This document shows positions 11,930 through 23,653 of a stretch of 64,000 bases of DNA, piece by piece. The stretch is from Aselliscus stoliczkanus. Taxonomy: Eukaryota > Chordata > Mammalia > Chiroptera > Hipposideridae. The notes beneath the pieces are model-generated. The model was given only the letters and a program-made list of their open reading frames with translations, made no database searches and was not told the origin of the DNA. Where the stretch lies: the NCBI GenBank assembly GCA_033961575.1, contig CM066729.1, positions 97,901,001 to 97,965,000 on the forward strand. The letters run 5' to 3'. Every line of letters starts with the position of its first letter. The first letter of the stretch is position 1. The translations under genes were made by a program, and so were the position numbers.

Positions 11930-13200
11930 TAGTTCACATTCACATAGTTCAATATTTAAAAACTTTAAAAAGTATCTATAGTAAGCATATCCCTACTTCC
12001 TAGGTCTCCTCCATAGGAAGCCCCCAAATTACTATAATATTTGGGGGGGGGGCATGGAACGGGTCCTTCCAGAGATAAATTTAAGCATATAAAAGCACAT
12101 TCATGCTTATATTATAGAAGACAGTATATTATACATACAGAGGATGCCCCAAAAATGTATACACATTTTAAGAATGGAAAACACTATATTAAAATTGTAA
12201 TACAATGAATGATGTTAGCATTCATTTGATTAACACCATCTTTTGAAAGAAGGTCATACTATACATTGCCAGCGTGATTCAATTCACCTTCAAAAAGTAA
12301 TACATAAATAACACCTCTGAAAATGTGTACATTTTTTGGTAGCCCCAGTATTGATACATCTTGATATCAGTACATACATACATATTGATATCAGTACACA
12401 AAGAACTTTCCCATTCTTTATTGTAGGTGGAGAGTGTTCAATTTTGTAATTAGAGTATACATTATTCAGTTCATTCTTAATAAACATTTACATGGTTTCT
12501 AATCTCTTTACTGGGACAAAGTCTTTAATAATCCTGTACAAATGCCATTTTACAAATGTGAAAAATTAGCAGTAAGATAAAGTCCTACAGTTATCACTGT
12601 GTCAAAAAGCATATACATCTGTAATTTTGTTAGATAGTGCCATGATTTTCTTCCTGCCAATTATAGAAATTATTGTCCCACCATTAAGACAAGATAGTTC
12701 CCATTTTCCCAAAACCTTCACTAATAGAATAAAATAAAAAATTTTTGTTGAATTTTTGCTGATTTGATATCTCAGTCTAATTTCAATTTGTATTGACCTT
12801 CTTTTGGGTAATGTGGAGTATCATTTCATGTGTTTAGCAACCATTTATCCTTTTTTATGTTTATGGGCAAACAGTTTGGTTATATACTTACTTTTCCCTG
12901 TTTCTCTTGCTAGTCTTTTTATTACTGATTTATATGAGATCTTTATACATTAGGGAAACTGGCTATTATGTGTAATATGTCCTAGGAATTGCAAGTATTC
13001 TCACAGTTTGTTCTTTTCTTTTGATTTTATTTATGATGGTTTTTGCAGTACAGGAAATTGGGGTTTAAGTAATTGACTTTATTGATTTTTTTTTTTCTCT
13101 CTTTTAAGGCTCTGGCTTTTGTGACATTGTTAGAAAGGCCTTCCCTTCTCCAAGGGTATAAATTAGTTCTCCCTTCATTACTTCCACTCCATTTATGGTT
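11930..13200 (-). repeat. Old L1 LINE 3' part, antisense, with a nested miniature element
   Basis: Read on the plus strand it follows the reverse complement of an old L1 3' region. Landmarks are 'tccttccagagataaattta', 'acatttacatggtttctaat', 'tttcatgtgtttagcaacc' and 'gttagaaaggccttcccttc'. It is highly diverged. The part at 12138-12348 does not belong to it and is a TA-flanked insertion. Confidence 0.65.
12138..12348. mobile_element. TA-flanked miniature DNA element (211 bp)
   Basis: Bounded by TA (12136-12137 and 12349-12350). The ends are imperfect inverted repeats: the left has CCCCAAAAATGTATACACATTTT-like text and the right has its counterpart AAAATGTGTACATTTTTTGG. It interrupts an antisense L1. 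TA duplication fits Tc1/mariner; the family name is unknown to me. Confidence 0.55.
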
Positions 13201-13784
13201 AAAATCAGGTAATTGGATTGAGGCAAGTGTCAGCAGTTCTGGGCATCATACTGCTTTGCTGGTTAATTAGAGGCAGCACACCATGCAAAGACCTTGGACT
13301 TGTTCTGATTGAGGAAGGGAGGTGTTTTTTTATGTTTCCCTTGAGACCCAGACCCAACACTTGACTGAACCTCTTTTAAGCCCAAAAAAGTCCAGCAATA
13401 AGAAGCTGTCTAATTTCAAGGCCTACTAGGGAGGTGAGTGAATGCCAGGTCTCTCCGATGCCTTATGTACTCTCTGATAATCGAGAATTGAATATAGCTA
13501 AGTGTTACCTGTGATTTGGATGAATCCATGATTCTTACTCCTCAATAGCATAGATAATCTGAAGTTGATTTATGTGTCATTATCATATATTATGTATTAA
13601 CATATAATATTGCCTTATTGGCTTTTTAAATAATGAACTATAATATTGTTATTCACTTTTTGTAATTTAATTATTAGAATTTATTTACATTAGTGGAAAT
13701 CAACTTTCTATATTCATTTGTGATTGCATATTCATTTCAGCTAAGTGTTTTAATCATATTACAATGAAGGGATTAAAATTTGAC
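13201..13784. other. Unique non-coding stretch
   Basis: No gene, RNA or recognisable repeat was seen. Confidence 0.45.
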
Positions 13785-14003
13785 AATAGAGCGACCCAGG
13801 TACTAACTGTGCAGTTTTACACAATTTTTAGCTACATAACTTTGTGCAAGTGTGACCTCATGCCTTGGTTTCCTCATCTTTAAAATGTGAGTAATTACAG
13901 TATCCATCTCAGAGGACTGTTGTGAGGAAAAAAAGTGACTGAAGGCCTATGAAGCACCGAAACTAATTGATGGCACACATTATGTCTTCAGTAAATGGTA
14001 GTG
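13785..14003 (+). repeat. MIR SINE remnant
   Basis: 'ttggtttcctcatctttaaa' followed by 'gaggactgttgtgaggaaaa' and 'gtcttcagtaaatggtag' is a MIR core with its 3' end. Confidence 0.85.
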
Positions 14004-15000
14004 ATTTTTTTATATTATCACATTTCAATTATGAAATCCAGATTCAGACAAGTTGATAGAAGGTGAACACAACTGGTGGACTCTAATCTATGGAATATTT
14101 GTTCCATATAAAGGTACAATTTTAGTCACTTTCAGACATTACCAGATCACAGCGACATTTTTTTTTTTCTTTAAACTCTGAGACCATATCTATTTCCTTT
14201 GGATGATTAGGACAGCTGAACATCTAATCCATTCATTTTGGGCCTCATTGTGATTGAAACAGCTGAATCCATCATGCAATGATTTGCTTTGATCATTAAG
14301 ACAGCCAAAATGAAAGCATTGGCCATGCTGCCCGAGGTCCATTTATTTTGGAAATAACTTTTGACAGGTAAGACCTAGTCCCATATTGCCTGCCTGACAT
14401 TTCATTGATATCTTGTGTGGCTTCTGGTAGCATATTCATCATTTAGCTAATACACTTTTTGTTATCATTTGTTCTCTGTTATCTTAATAAATGTAAACAG
14501 ATGATTCATGAGGGTGATTCATTCAGAGCCATTATAGTTGCAGATGGCCTGAGAAGCGGCAGAGGAGGTGGCATATTGTGCTTTTGTTGCAGATGGGTCT
14601 GACCTAAGTGAGGGGGATAGTTCAGAGGAGAGCAAACTGAAGTGATTCAAGGGAAGAAGCGGTTTTTGTACATAATGACTAATACTCATAGTCTACTTCC
14701 ATCGTGACAAGTCTAGGATTTTGGTCTGTAACGATTTAGATTCAAGTGGATATGATTAAAGGTGATTAATCATACCATTGCTAGGATGAACATGACTTTG
14801 TTTCTAATGAAAGGACTTTCATAATTTTTTTAAATAATTAGCTTCAAAAATAATTGTTTATTTAACAGATATTGTATATCTTTTCTATCCTAATACATAC
14901 TTATTGTGATATTCCATTAATGTTGCTGACAAGTGTTACTAAAAAAAGAATATCCAGTGCAAACCAACACAAGTTCTGGACTGGGAAAGGCAACCGATTT

Positions 15001-15002
<2 letters not shown>
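14004..15002. other. Unique stretch with a regulatory-looking part at 14215-14430
   Basis: No gene was seen. The part at 14215-14430 is not repeat-like and packs homeodomain-type words (TAATCC at 14225, TTTGATCATTAA-type text near 14290) and an E-box CAGCTG at 14260. It is a candidate conserved non-coding element only. Confidence 0.35.

Positions 15003-15050
<48 letters not shown>
15003..15050. repeat. (CA)n microsatellite
   Basis: 24 perfect CA units. Confidence 0.97.
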
Positions 15051-15053
<3 letters not shown>

Positions 15054-16825
15054 ATCAGAAGATCACATGATCAAATGCTAGCAACCAGACTTTTGTTTTG
15101 AATGTTAGATCATTGTAAGAATGAAATGCAATGATCTTTGTTTTGAAGTCTTGAATATCTTCTGAGAATTTAGCAACTCAGATCGATATGACTTGGGCTT
15201 TGGTTTTCTGAAGATAGATTTCAGAAAAAGAGAAGCCCACAAAAGAAAATCTCTCAGAACCTCTGGAGAAATGTTTTTTGTTTGTTTATCAAACAAGGTC
15301 ATAGTTTCAAACAATAGAAAAACCTGGCACTAGCCCATAGAAATATTTAAACTCTAGATTTAGGCAAAGGAGTGCTAGAAATGTCTGTTTGGGAGTGTGG
15401 GATGGGGAATAAAGTTGAAAATCCACTTCCCTTTTTGGCCACTATTTTTTTTTTTTAATGTGCTCATGTGTAAGTGGAAAAATTGAAAATAGTGATTGAC
15501 TTTGTAAGTAGTCCCATTAATTAACAATCCAGGAGGAGGAGAGCTGCACAAGACTGGCTGGTCATGTATCGATCCTTAAGTACACATAGTTTGTGGACAC
15601 AGCCAACATGACCTTTAATTATGATGGACAGCTTTCTTTTTTTTTTCTTTTCTTTTTCCTTCTTTTTTTTTTTTTGTAGTTTCTTTCACAATGGCTATTT
15701 ATGGAATCAATGAAAAGGAGGCAGAGAAATGTTAATGTGTAAGTTCTTATCAATCTGAATTAAACTTTTAAAAAATCTGATTTCAACCAAGATGTCAGTC
15801 TATTCTCTGAATTTGTGATCACAGCAGGCTGCCTTATATGTGTAAATGTGTTTGGCACTGTTAATAATCTTTAAATCACTTAGAATTTTAATACAGTCTT
15901 TAAAAATAAAAGTCAAATACTAAAAACTTTAAGGTATATTTGCAGAATTGGAAATTTAATTAGAATTTAATTTACTTTCTTATATATTCTCATAAATTGT
16001 CAGTGGTTTTTTGTTGTTTTCTTTTAGGTTGCCATATAAATACTCAAAACATTCCAAAAATTGTAGTTTTGCTATTGATTTCCTGATATCTATTCTTGCT
16101 ATATTCTTTCCTAATTTCATTGGGTAGCATATTCAGAAGAACATAAAATAATAATTGCGATAGTATTTATTTTCATTCTGTATTTAATAATAGTGCCTCA
16201 CTGTTAAGTTGACTGATAGTTAGAAAATATCCATTTTAAATCATATTAAGCAACTATTTCTTTTAATTCTCTCAACAACATTCTATAAATCAGAATATAT
16301 ATTCAACAAAAACTCCCATTTTTGGTAGTATCGTAGAAGAAACTTTTCTGGCAAATTCTTCTTTGTTCAGGAATTTTTACTCATAGTGTATTAATTCAAT
16401 AAAAATACCAATGTTTTTTCTTTATTGAGCTTTAGTATTCCAGTTAGGAATTAGATATAGCCAACATTATAAACAGTATACATATAACAAATCATTACGA
16501 TTAAATGTTTTTCTATTGTGAAGAACTTTGATAAACCCACATTTATTTTGAGTAATTGTCCTATGTTTATTAATATCTAAGTTAATTTGTTAATTATAAT
16601 TCTTTCAAAATACCTATTTTGTATTTTTTTCATTTCTCATTTTGTTCTAATAGAATAATTATATGTTAGGTTTAGACCTAACCCAATGGATACATTCTTC
16701 AATAAATCAACAGGAAGTTGTATGGATACTAGTGTGATTTCTTTTTGTGTTGCGGTACTGTCAAACACAGAAGATTCTTATGCTCTTTTCTTTTGGTATT
16801 AAAAAAATGATCTTATAAGTTATTA
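15051..16825. other. Unique AT-rich non-coding stretch
   Basis: Very AT-rich, with T-runs near 15440 and 15640-15675. No gene, RNA or named repeat was seen. Confidence 0.5.
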
Positions 16826-16827
16826 TA

Positions 16828-16908
16828 TTGGGTTGTTGGAAAAGTCATGACATATTTTTTCTATGTTTTTCGTTGCAGAAATGTGTCATGACTTTTCCAA
16901 CAACCCAA
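16828..16908 (-). mobile_element. 81-bp mariner-type MITE, copy 2
   Basis: Flanked by TA (16826-16827 and 16909-16910), with terminal inverted repeats starting TTGGGTTGTTGGAAAAGTCA on both ends. The interior is the reverse complement of copy 1 at 6771-6851. A predicted transcript would form a long near-perfect stem with a short loop. Confidence 0.9.
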
Positions 16909-17013
16909 TAGTTCAGCCCTGTAATTTAAAGTTGTTATTTAAAAATGTTTCTGTCTTTTTGTTACATCAAAAAGAGACTGTTTATAACTCAATTTTATGG
17001 AAAAAGGAAAGAA

Positions 17014-17401
17014 TTTTTTTTTTTCAATTGCGGAAGGGGAACAGCCAAGTTGTCCTTCAATCGTAGTTGTGAAAGGCACTGCTAGTTCAGCTCTTAAGTC
17101 CATTCACCATCTAGCTGCCCATTGGCAGCTCCTGACCTTTCAGTTCAAGGTGTCATGTTCAATCTTAGTTGCAGGGGGTTGGAGGGAGGAGGGTATAGCC
17201 CACCATCCTATGCAGTAGTCAAACCCGGTATCCTTGATGTTAGGAGCACTTGCTCTCACTGACTGAGCCACCCTGCCACCTGTTGGCAGATCAACGGCAG
17301 CTCAGCTCAGGCACATCTCACTGGCCCACGTGGGAATCAAACCAGTGACCCTGTTGCTCAGAGCTCATGCTTTTAACCAACTGAGCCACTTGGCCAGCCA
17401 C
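17014..17401 (-). mobile_element. Composite tRNA-derived SINE (B)
   Basis: Flanked by GGAAAGAA at 17006-17013 and 17402-17409. The minus strand starts GTGGCTGGCCAAGTGGCTCA, with an A box (TGGCTCAGTTGG) and a GGTTTGATTCC B box. It then has an internal second tRNA-like module (GTGGCTCAGTCAGTGAGAGC). The tail has lost the AATAAA. Confidence 0.85.
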
Positions 17402-17409
17402 GGAAAGAA

Positions 17410-19023
17410 AAGTTTTGAGAAGTATAACTCTTTCCTTTATGATCATGGAGGTCTGTTTACTGTATTATGCAACATGATGTGCAATTTTAATCAGCAAGTG
17501 AGTATTTTACTGCATTTTCTTGGCTTAACTTCAGTAATAAGTTTTTATTTATTTTTGTTAATAATTGTTTGTGTGATATTTTTTAATTGAAACCATTTAA
17601 TATCAGTGTTTTTTATGCTTTCTAAAGAAACTCCTACATAGTAAATTTCATGAGATTTGGGGAAAGCTCTGAAAAAGAGCCAAACTTCTCTTTTACAAGT
17701 GAAACAGGGAAGTGCAGGCATTTCTAAATATTGGTTCACAAAAATCTATCCTAAAACATATCCAATTGATATTTGATAGAGTAAAAGGAATCCAGTGGTG
17801 TAGGCAACATTGTATTATGTATTTTATCTTTTGAGCCTACTAGATTTCAACATCACTCATTTCTCCAAATGTGGCCTAACCTAATTTGAATGATCCAATC
17901 CACAATAAAAGTAGAAGTAATTTAAATTTCTTCTTTTAAGTGCCTAAAAAACGTATCAGATACAACATGGAAAATTGTATCCCTAAAATTATAATTAATT
18001 TGAATCTTGCTTTTCTAAGATGGGGATAGTTTTAGTGTAAAATCTGAATACATAACTATGGCTTTTAAGATGTTTAATTTGGCTGTCTTTCTACATTGAG
18101 ATGTAGCAGATTAATATAGCAGCTAGAGATACAATGGAATGTGCATTCCCCAGTTGATTAAATATGAGTATGTATAATTCATAAGTTGATATAATTTCTT
18201 AGACATATTGTCTGCATAAAGCTATGGGTATATCATTTCCCGTTTGGATTTCTACCTAGAAATTACTGTTTTGTAATACAATCTTAAGTGCTCCCTGTAG
18301 GAAATTTAGCAGACGATACTGGAATGTGAAGAATATGGGCTACTGTGCCTAGCAGTTTCTTAGTGTTGTTTTCATTTGGAGGCATTAATAATGTTGCTTA
18401 TAAACCCATGGCATTAAATCACTGCCTTTTAAAAATGTCATGTTCAGGTGTCTTGTCTGCCAAGTTATAAATCTCATCTCTGATCGCATTTCTGTGTCTT
18501 TACTATCACGTGTTCACCGTGGTGCCTTTGTAGGGGTAATTTACTTTTCTATTGATTGCCCTTTATTTCATTGAGAAAAGCAAAATAAGACATTTGGAGA
18601 ATATTATTAAATATATAATTTGTGATGACATTACTCACAGAGGAAAAAAATAATACTTCAGTTCCTTGAAATGTGGGACTTGAGGAGATGATTCTAATGG
18701 AGGCTTCCCTTCTATGATAAATGAAAAAGCTGGATGACAAGTAAAGTTTGTTTAATATAGGATAGGCACTGATTCATCTTTTGATTTCTCTCTGTTACAA
18801 TAGTCAGTCTGTAAAGTATTAATTCTCACTAGTAAAACAAGTTGAATGTATTGTTTTTAAAGTTTTAGTTGGGGCCAAAACTTTCCTTTAGATTTGTTAA
18901 TGTCGTGTCATTATATATACAAACATTTACATTTTAGGAAATATACTTCTTTCCATGATTAATATGGGAGAGGGAAAACTTACTCTCTACTAACAGTTTA
19001 TATTAAAAAGGGATTATGATATT
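17410..19023. other. Unique AT-rich non-coding stretch
   Basis: No gene, RNA or recognisable repeat was seen. Confidence 0.5.
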
Positions 19024-19037
19024 CTGGAAATATAACT

Positions 19038-19454
19038 TCTTTTTTTGGTCTAAAGATTTTATTGGGGAATCGGGGAAGGGGAACAGACAAGTTGCTGTCT
19101 TTTTGTTCTTCAGTCTAGTTGTAGAGGATGTTGCTTCGCTGGCCCATGTTGGTATTATCATTGCGCTCTTCCCTGGTGAGGCAGATTGGTCGACAGCCTC
19201 TGAACTGCTGCTCACGGTGGCTCTTGGCCGCTCACACTGTCTGCCAGCCACTCACGCTGGCTGCCAGCCACTCACCGTAGCCTATGGCAACCTGATGCAG
19301 CTACTCCGTCACCAGCGACTCACAGCAGCCCAGCTCCAGGTGGAGCTGTTGTTAGCTGTAGAGGGCAGTGTACTGGCCCTCATATGTGGGATTTGAACCG
19401 GGGCCGCTGACGTCCCAAGCCAGCTCTTAACCAACACGCCACTCAGCCGGCCCC
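19038..19454 (-). mobile_element. Composite tRNA-derived SINE (C)
   Basis: A 14-bp target site duplication, CTGGAAATATAACT, flanks it (19024-19037 and 19455-19468). The minus strand has the GGGGCCGGCTGAGTGGCGTG head, the middle module, and a tail with CCCCAATAAAATCTTT (polyadenylation signal followed by a pol III stop). Confidence 0.92.
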
Positions 19455-19469
19455 CTGGAAATATAACTC

Positions 19470-20170
19470 TTTAAAATATTTTCAGGGCAGGTTTCTAAAA
19501 ACCAAGTTCAATAATGACTTTGAAAAATTTAGCTACTTCAGATGAAATCCAGGTCAATTCCTTAGATCAGCTGATCTTGACAGTTCATGGATAGTCATCC
19601 AAGGCTAGATAAGGAAGATTATGAATAGATTTAATAATTTTTGCCTTTTACTATTTGGTTGATATTTTTCAAAGAAATTAGCTTGTCTCTATATTAATAG
19701 CTTTGATTATTAAATAGTTTAAGCACCTTGATCATGAAATAATTAAAAATTGTAGGTTATGATATGACTATGGATGTATTAGAGGTGTGCTTCAAATAAT
19801 CAAAAATGAAAAACATTTTCTTTTTGTGTCCTTTTCTTCATTCATCTGCCTTCTCAGTTTCATCTTCTGTGTCCTCTGACCTTCAACTCCATCAAGTTAT
19901 TCCTTTTTCTGCCCCTTCAAACTCTCATTTCTTATTAACATCTTCTGTAAATATATCCAAGCCTTGCCCATCCAAAATCACTACATCAGCAACAAAATAT
20001 ATCCATAGATATTGTAATCCATTCTTTCCCTTCCCTCCTCTCCCCACTCTCTTATTAAGACTCTTTGAAAGCTTGCTATACCCTAATTATTTCTAGTTAT
20101 TAACCTTCTCTTCTCAGTGCAAACTGCTACAATCTGGTTTCAATCACCATCACTTCATTGTAATTCTTTT
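19470..20170 (+). repeat. Non-coding stretch, then an L2-like remnant
   Basis: 19470-19800 is unassigned. From about 19806 the C/T-rich text ('ccttcaactccatcaagtta', 'tctcatttcttattaacatc') resembles an L2-type LINE 3' region. It is strongly diverged. The 96-codon frame here has no domain. Confidence 0.35.
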
Positions 20171-20554
20171 TAATTAGCTCATAATGTCCATCTATATACT
20201 AAAAATATATAAGCGATCATATTTCAGTCATCTTACTGGACCTCTCTATTTTGCATTTTCATAGCATTATTTCCTTATATTCTGTGAAATTTTATCCTCT
20301 CACATAATCTTACTGTTCCTTCTCTCTGCTTACTTTAGAACTGGTGTTTGCCAATGGTCTGAACTTACCCCATTGTTTTGTTATTTTATTTTGTTTTATG
20401 TGTTTACATTTTTACACACTATTCCTGGTTCAACTTATTTAGGATCATAATATGGAAAATGATGCTGAGTTCCCAATTTCTTAGCCTCTTTTTAGACCTT
20501 TCCAAGTGACCTTAGCCCACCATCTATGGTCGCCTCCCACTTTATTCACCATAA

Positions 20555-20660
20555 GTACCCTCGTCATGGTAGTGTGTATGTATGGAACATTTACTGTATG
20601 CCAGGCCCAGTACTAAGTCTTTATATTTTACTTCATTTGTCCCTCAAAACAATCCTAAGA
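20555..20660 (+). repeat. MIR SINE fragment
   Basis: 'tactgtatgccaggcccagt' followed by 'catttgtccctcaaaacaat' is the characteristic MIR segment. Confidence 0.7.
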
Positions 20661-20796
20661 AGAAAATCCCAAACCGAAATCAACTATATAACTGATAGTT
20701 TTTTTACTACAGTACTCTCTATCATTTATTAGTACAAGCATTTACTAAACTCAAAGAAACTAAGAGTAATCCTTGTCTTTTCCCTCCCCGAACTCC

Positions 20797-20946
20797 TTTT
20801 TTTATTTTTTTTTGCTGAGCCATCCTGCCACATGTTGGTAGCTCAGCGGCAGCTCAGCTCTGGCTGGGCATTGAACTGCTGTTGGCTCAGAGCTTAGCTC
20901 GCACTCTTGAGCAAGTTCTTAACCAACTGAGCCACTCGGCCGGCCC
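20797..20946 (-). mobile_element. Short tRNA-derived SINE (D)
   Basis: The minus strand starts GGGCCGGCCGAGTGGCTCAG, with A box TGGCTCAGTTGG, and ends with a second 'GGCAGGATGGCTCAGC' piece and a poly-A tail. It lacks the long middle and tail modules. Confidence 0.8.
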
Positions 20947-21029
20947 TAACAGTGCTTATTTTATAAATTAACTGTTTAAACAATTTAACCCCCTTTTTTT
21001 AATCCTTATTTTTCCTTGCCCTGTATGAA

Positions 21030-21660
21030 GCCCTTATGATCTTTCATGTGGACCATTATAACAACGCTTCCTCATATATACCTTTGAAATCAATCCTGCA
21101 TTGAGTGACCCACGTTATCTATCTAGGATGGAAATCTGATCATATCATTTACTTGTTTAAACATTTGGTTTCTAATTACCTACAGGATAAAGCTCGAGAT
21201 CCCTGACTTGTGATATGAAGTCTGCCATATTGCACTTGCTGGATCTATGGCCTCATCATTAGTAATCCCATACCTCCCACCTCATGCTGGAGCAAGAGTT
21301 AGCTGTTTCTAGATCTCTGAATACATTGATCTGTGTTACGCTTCTCGTTGGGTTGTACTCTATACCTAGAGTGCCCTTTCCCACCTTTGTGTTCATGTTG
21401 TACTGCTATTCTCAGGAAGCACTTCCTCCTAGATGTTTTCCCTATCTAACCTTCCAGTTCATCTGACTACTTTAGGTAGCCCTCTTTTCTGTTTCAAGAA
21501 TATTAAAGAATATCAAAACACACCCTGTTGTTGACTTGCTACCTAGTAGTGTGTGGAAAAGAAATAGATTATGTCCTATTTTTTCTTTGTGTACCTGGCT
21601 TCTAGTACAATGTTAGCATTTAGTTCATACTCAACAAACATTGGGTGAATAAGTGAATGA
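21030..21660 (+). repeat. LINE L2 3' end
   Basis: Long stretches fit the L2 3' region: 'tctgatcatatcatttactt', 'tacaggataaagctcgagat', 'agagtgccctttcccac', then the ending 'cagtactcaacaaacattgg'-type text with 'gaataagtgaatgac' at 21640-21661. Confidence 0.75.
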
Positions 21661-22214
21661 CTAAAACCAGAGTGAATTAGTTATTCTCAAGAATCACTAT
21701 TGAACAGTCAGAAGCAGATGTCAGATAGTTCATGAGGTTAGCCATCATCTGAATAAAGGAGAAGGAGCAAGATAAACTGAGGTCTCTTGCTAAGTAATTC
21801 GGGCTGAGATCTGCTTTTAAAGTAAAGGTAGAGCATATATACACCTGCATAAATATCTGTGTTTGCACAAAAGAACAAAAGATGAATGGAAAAAAATGTG
21901 TTTAGTTTGGAGAGGAAAAAGACTGTGGAAAAAGGTTACTGAGTGAGACCAGTAATTTAAGAAGCATCGAATGTTGAATTATCTATGAGCTACTGAATGG
22001 ATAAAACAATTCTATTTCAACTGAATAGAAGGATGGATGAGGTACAGTGAGTGATTTTTTTTTTCTTGGAAAATTTAAAACAGTCTCAAAGGTAAGAAAA
22101 AATAGTAAAGTTAACTTCTGTGTATCTACTACTAAGCCTTAAAAATTATCAGTATTTTACTAAAGTAGTTTCATTTGTCATCACCTGCCTCCCTTCCCCC
22201 CAGACACACAGCAC
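21661..22214. other. Unique non-coding stretch
   Basis: No gene or recognised repeat was seen. Confidence 0.45.
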
Positions 22215-22770
22215 ACACGATTAGTGAGTGGTTTTGAGTGGTGATTTCCTGGAGGACATTATGTTAAGTGAAATAAGGCAGCCACAGAAGGACAAATACT
22301 GCATGATTCCACTTACATGAGGTATCTAAAATGTCACACTCACTGAAGCAGAGTAGAATGGTGGTTGCCAAGGGCTGCAGGGAGGGGAAAGTGGGGAGTT
22401 ATTCAATAGGTATAAAGTATCAGTTATGCAAGATGATTAAGTTCTAGAGGTCTGTTATACAACATGGTGCCTGTAGTTAACAGTTCAGAATTACACACTT
22501 AAAAATTGGTTAAGAGGGTGGATCTCATGTTAAGTGATCTCACTACAAAAAACAACATCAAAGGGGCAGGAAAAAACTTTTAATTGTGGTGATGGTTTTA
22601 TGGGTGCATGTGTGTGTCCAAACTCATCAAATTGTATACATTAAATATATCCAGTACAGTAATACCTTGGTTTGAGAGCATAATTCGTTCCGGAAACAAA
22701 CTACTTATATTGCAAGACATTGCTCATCTTACTGTATTTTGGACATCAATTATACCTCAAAAAAGATATT
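22215..22770 (+). repeat. L1 LINE 3' end, with a nested miniature element
   Basis: Fits the 3' end of an L1: 'agtgaaataaggcagccaca', 'tgattccacttacatgaggt', 'ggtggttgccaagggctg', 'caaactcatcaaattgtata' and the final 'catcaattatacctcaaaaa'. The tail is split at a TA by the 78-bp element at 22657-22734. Confidence 0.85.
22657..22734. mobile_element. 78-bp TA-flanked DNA element inside an L1 tail
   Basis: Ends are CAGTAA and TTACTG, flanked by TA at 22655-22656 and 22735-22736. Removing it joins the L1 text 'taaatatatccagta' to 'ttttggacatcaattat', as expected. The text 'ataccttgg...attcgttccgga' recalls a pogo/Tigger-type mammalian miniature element, but the exact family is not certain. Confidence 0.65.
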
Positions 22771-22984
22771 TAAAATATAATTATAAAACAAAGTACTACC
22801 TGGTAACCACTTTTTGATCAGAATGATCTGATATCTCCTCCACATATTGTGTACAATCGAAAATTTGTGCTGTGCATTTTATTAACTATTTAACAAATAT
22901 AGTAGGAAATATGGAGAAATAGCAGCATAAAGATAAATTCTTTTGTCTCTCTTACATGCAGCTTGCATTCAAAATAAATATCAT

Positions 22985-23080
22985 GTTAAGCGCTGGCTTG
23001 GGAAGCCAGCGGTCCCGGTTCGGGTCCCACATATGAGAGTCAGTGACACTGCCCTAAAAAAAAAAAAAAAAAAAAAAAAC
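22985..23080 (+). mobile_element. Short tRNA-derived SINE (E), 5' truncated
   Basis: Begins within the head at GTTAAGCGCTGGCTTGGGAA, then a B-box region GGTTCGGGTCCCACATATGA, the GTGACACTGCCCT link, and an A-run of about 24. Copy F lies about 120 bp downstream in the opposite direction. Confidence 0.88.
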
Positions 23081-23153
23081 TTTGATAGATGAATAAAAAC
23101 ATTCTGCAATTTATAAAAGGTTATGTTTTCCTTTGATATTTATTTTGTCTTAG

Positions 23154-23154
23154 T

Positions 23155-23193
<39 letters not shown>

Positions 23194-23291
23194 TTTTGAG
23201 GGCAGTGTCACTGACTCTCATATGTGGGACCCGAACCGGGACCGCTGGCTTCCCAAGCCTGCACTTAACCACCACGCTACTTGGCTGGCCC
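23154..23291 (-). mobile_element. Short tRNA-derived SINE (F) with a (TTTA)n tail
   Basis: The minus strand reads GGGCCAGCCAAGTAGCGTGG, then a stem region, then GAGGGCAG in reverse at 23198. It ends in an expanded (TAAA)n tail (plus strand (TTTA)n, about 23154-23197). It is an inverted partner of copy E. Confidence 0.88.
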
Positions 23292-23653
23292 CTATCTAAA
23301 AATTTATAAAAGAACTTTTAATATCATTTTTAAGATGAGTCAGCTTTGGTATTGTGTTACCAAAGTGATAGAAGTTATCGCTGTTATTTATAATCAGATT
23401 TGCTCTTGTGTCTCCGAAGCACTTTGTCTATGAATGTGCCTTTACTATTAGAATCCGCATTTGCCAAAGCAGGAGTTGTGGGCTGGTGCCCATCAGGAAA
23501 TATTCCAGCCACATTCTAAATCTGTTTGTAGATTTATATTCTGGAAACTTTTTGTCAGAAATTTGATGAGAACCAAGTCCTATTCTTGTTGCCCCTGTTA
23601 ATTAAAAGAATGACTAAGTAAGCCTTTCTATCTGGGCCTCCTCCTTTTTTTAG

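Noticed and set aside
19016..19396. 126-codon plus-strand frame
   Set aside because: It is SINE copy C read backwards.
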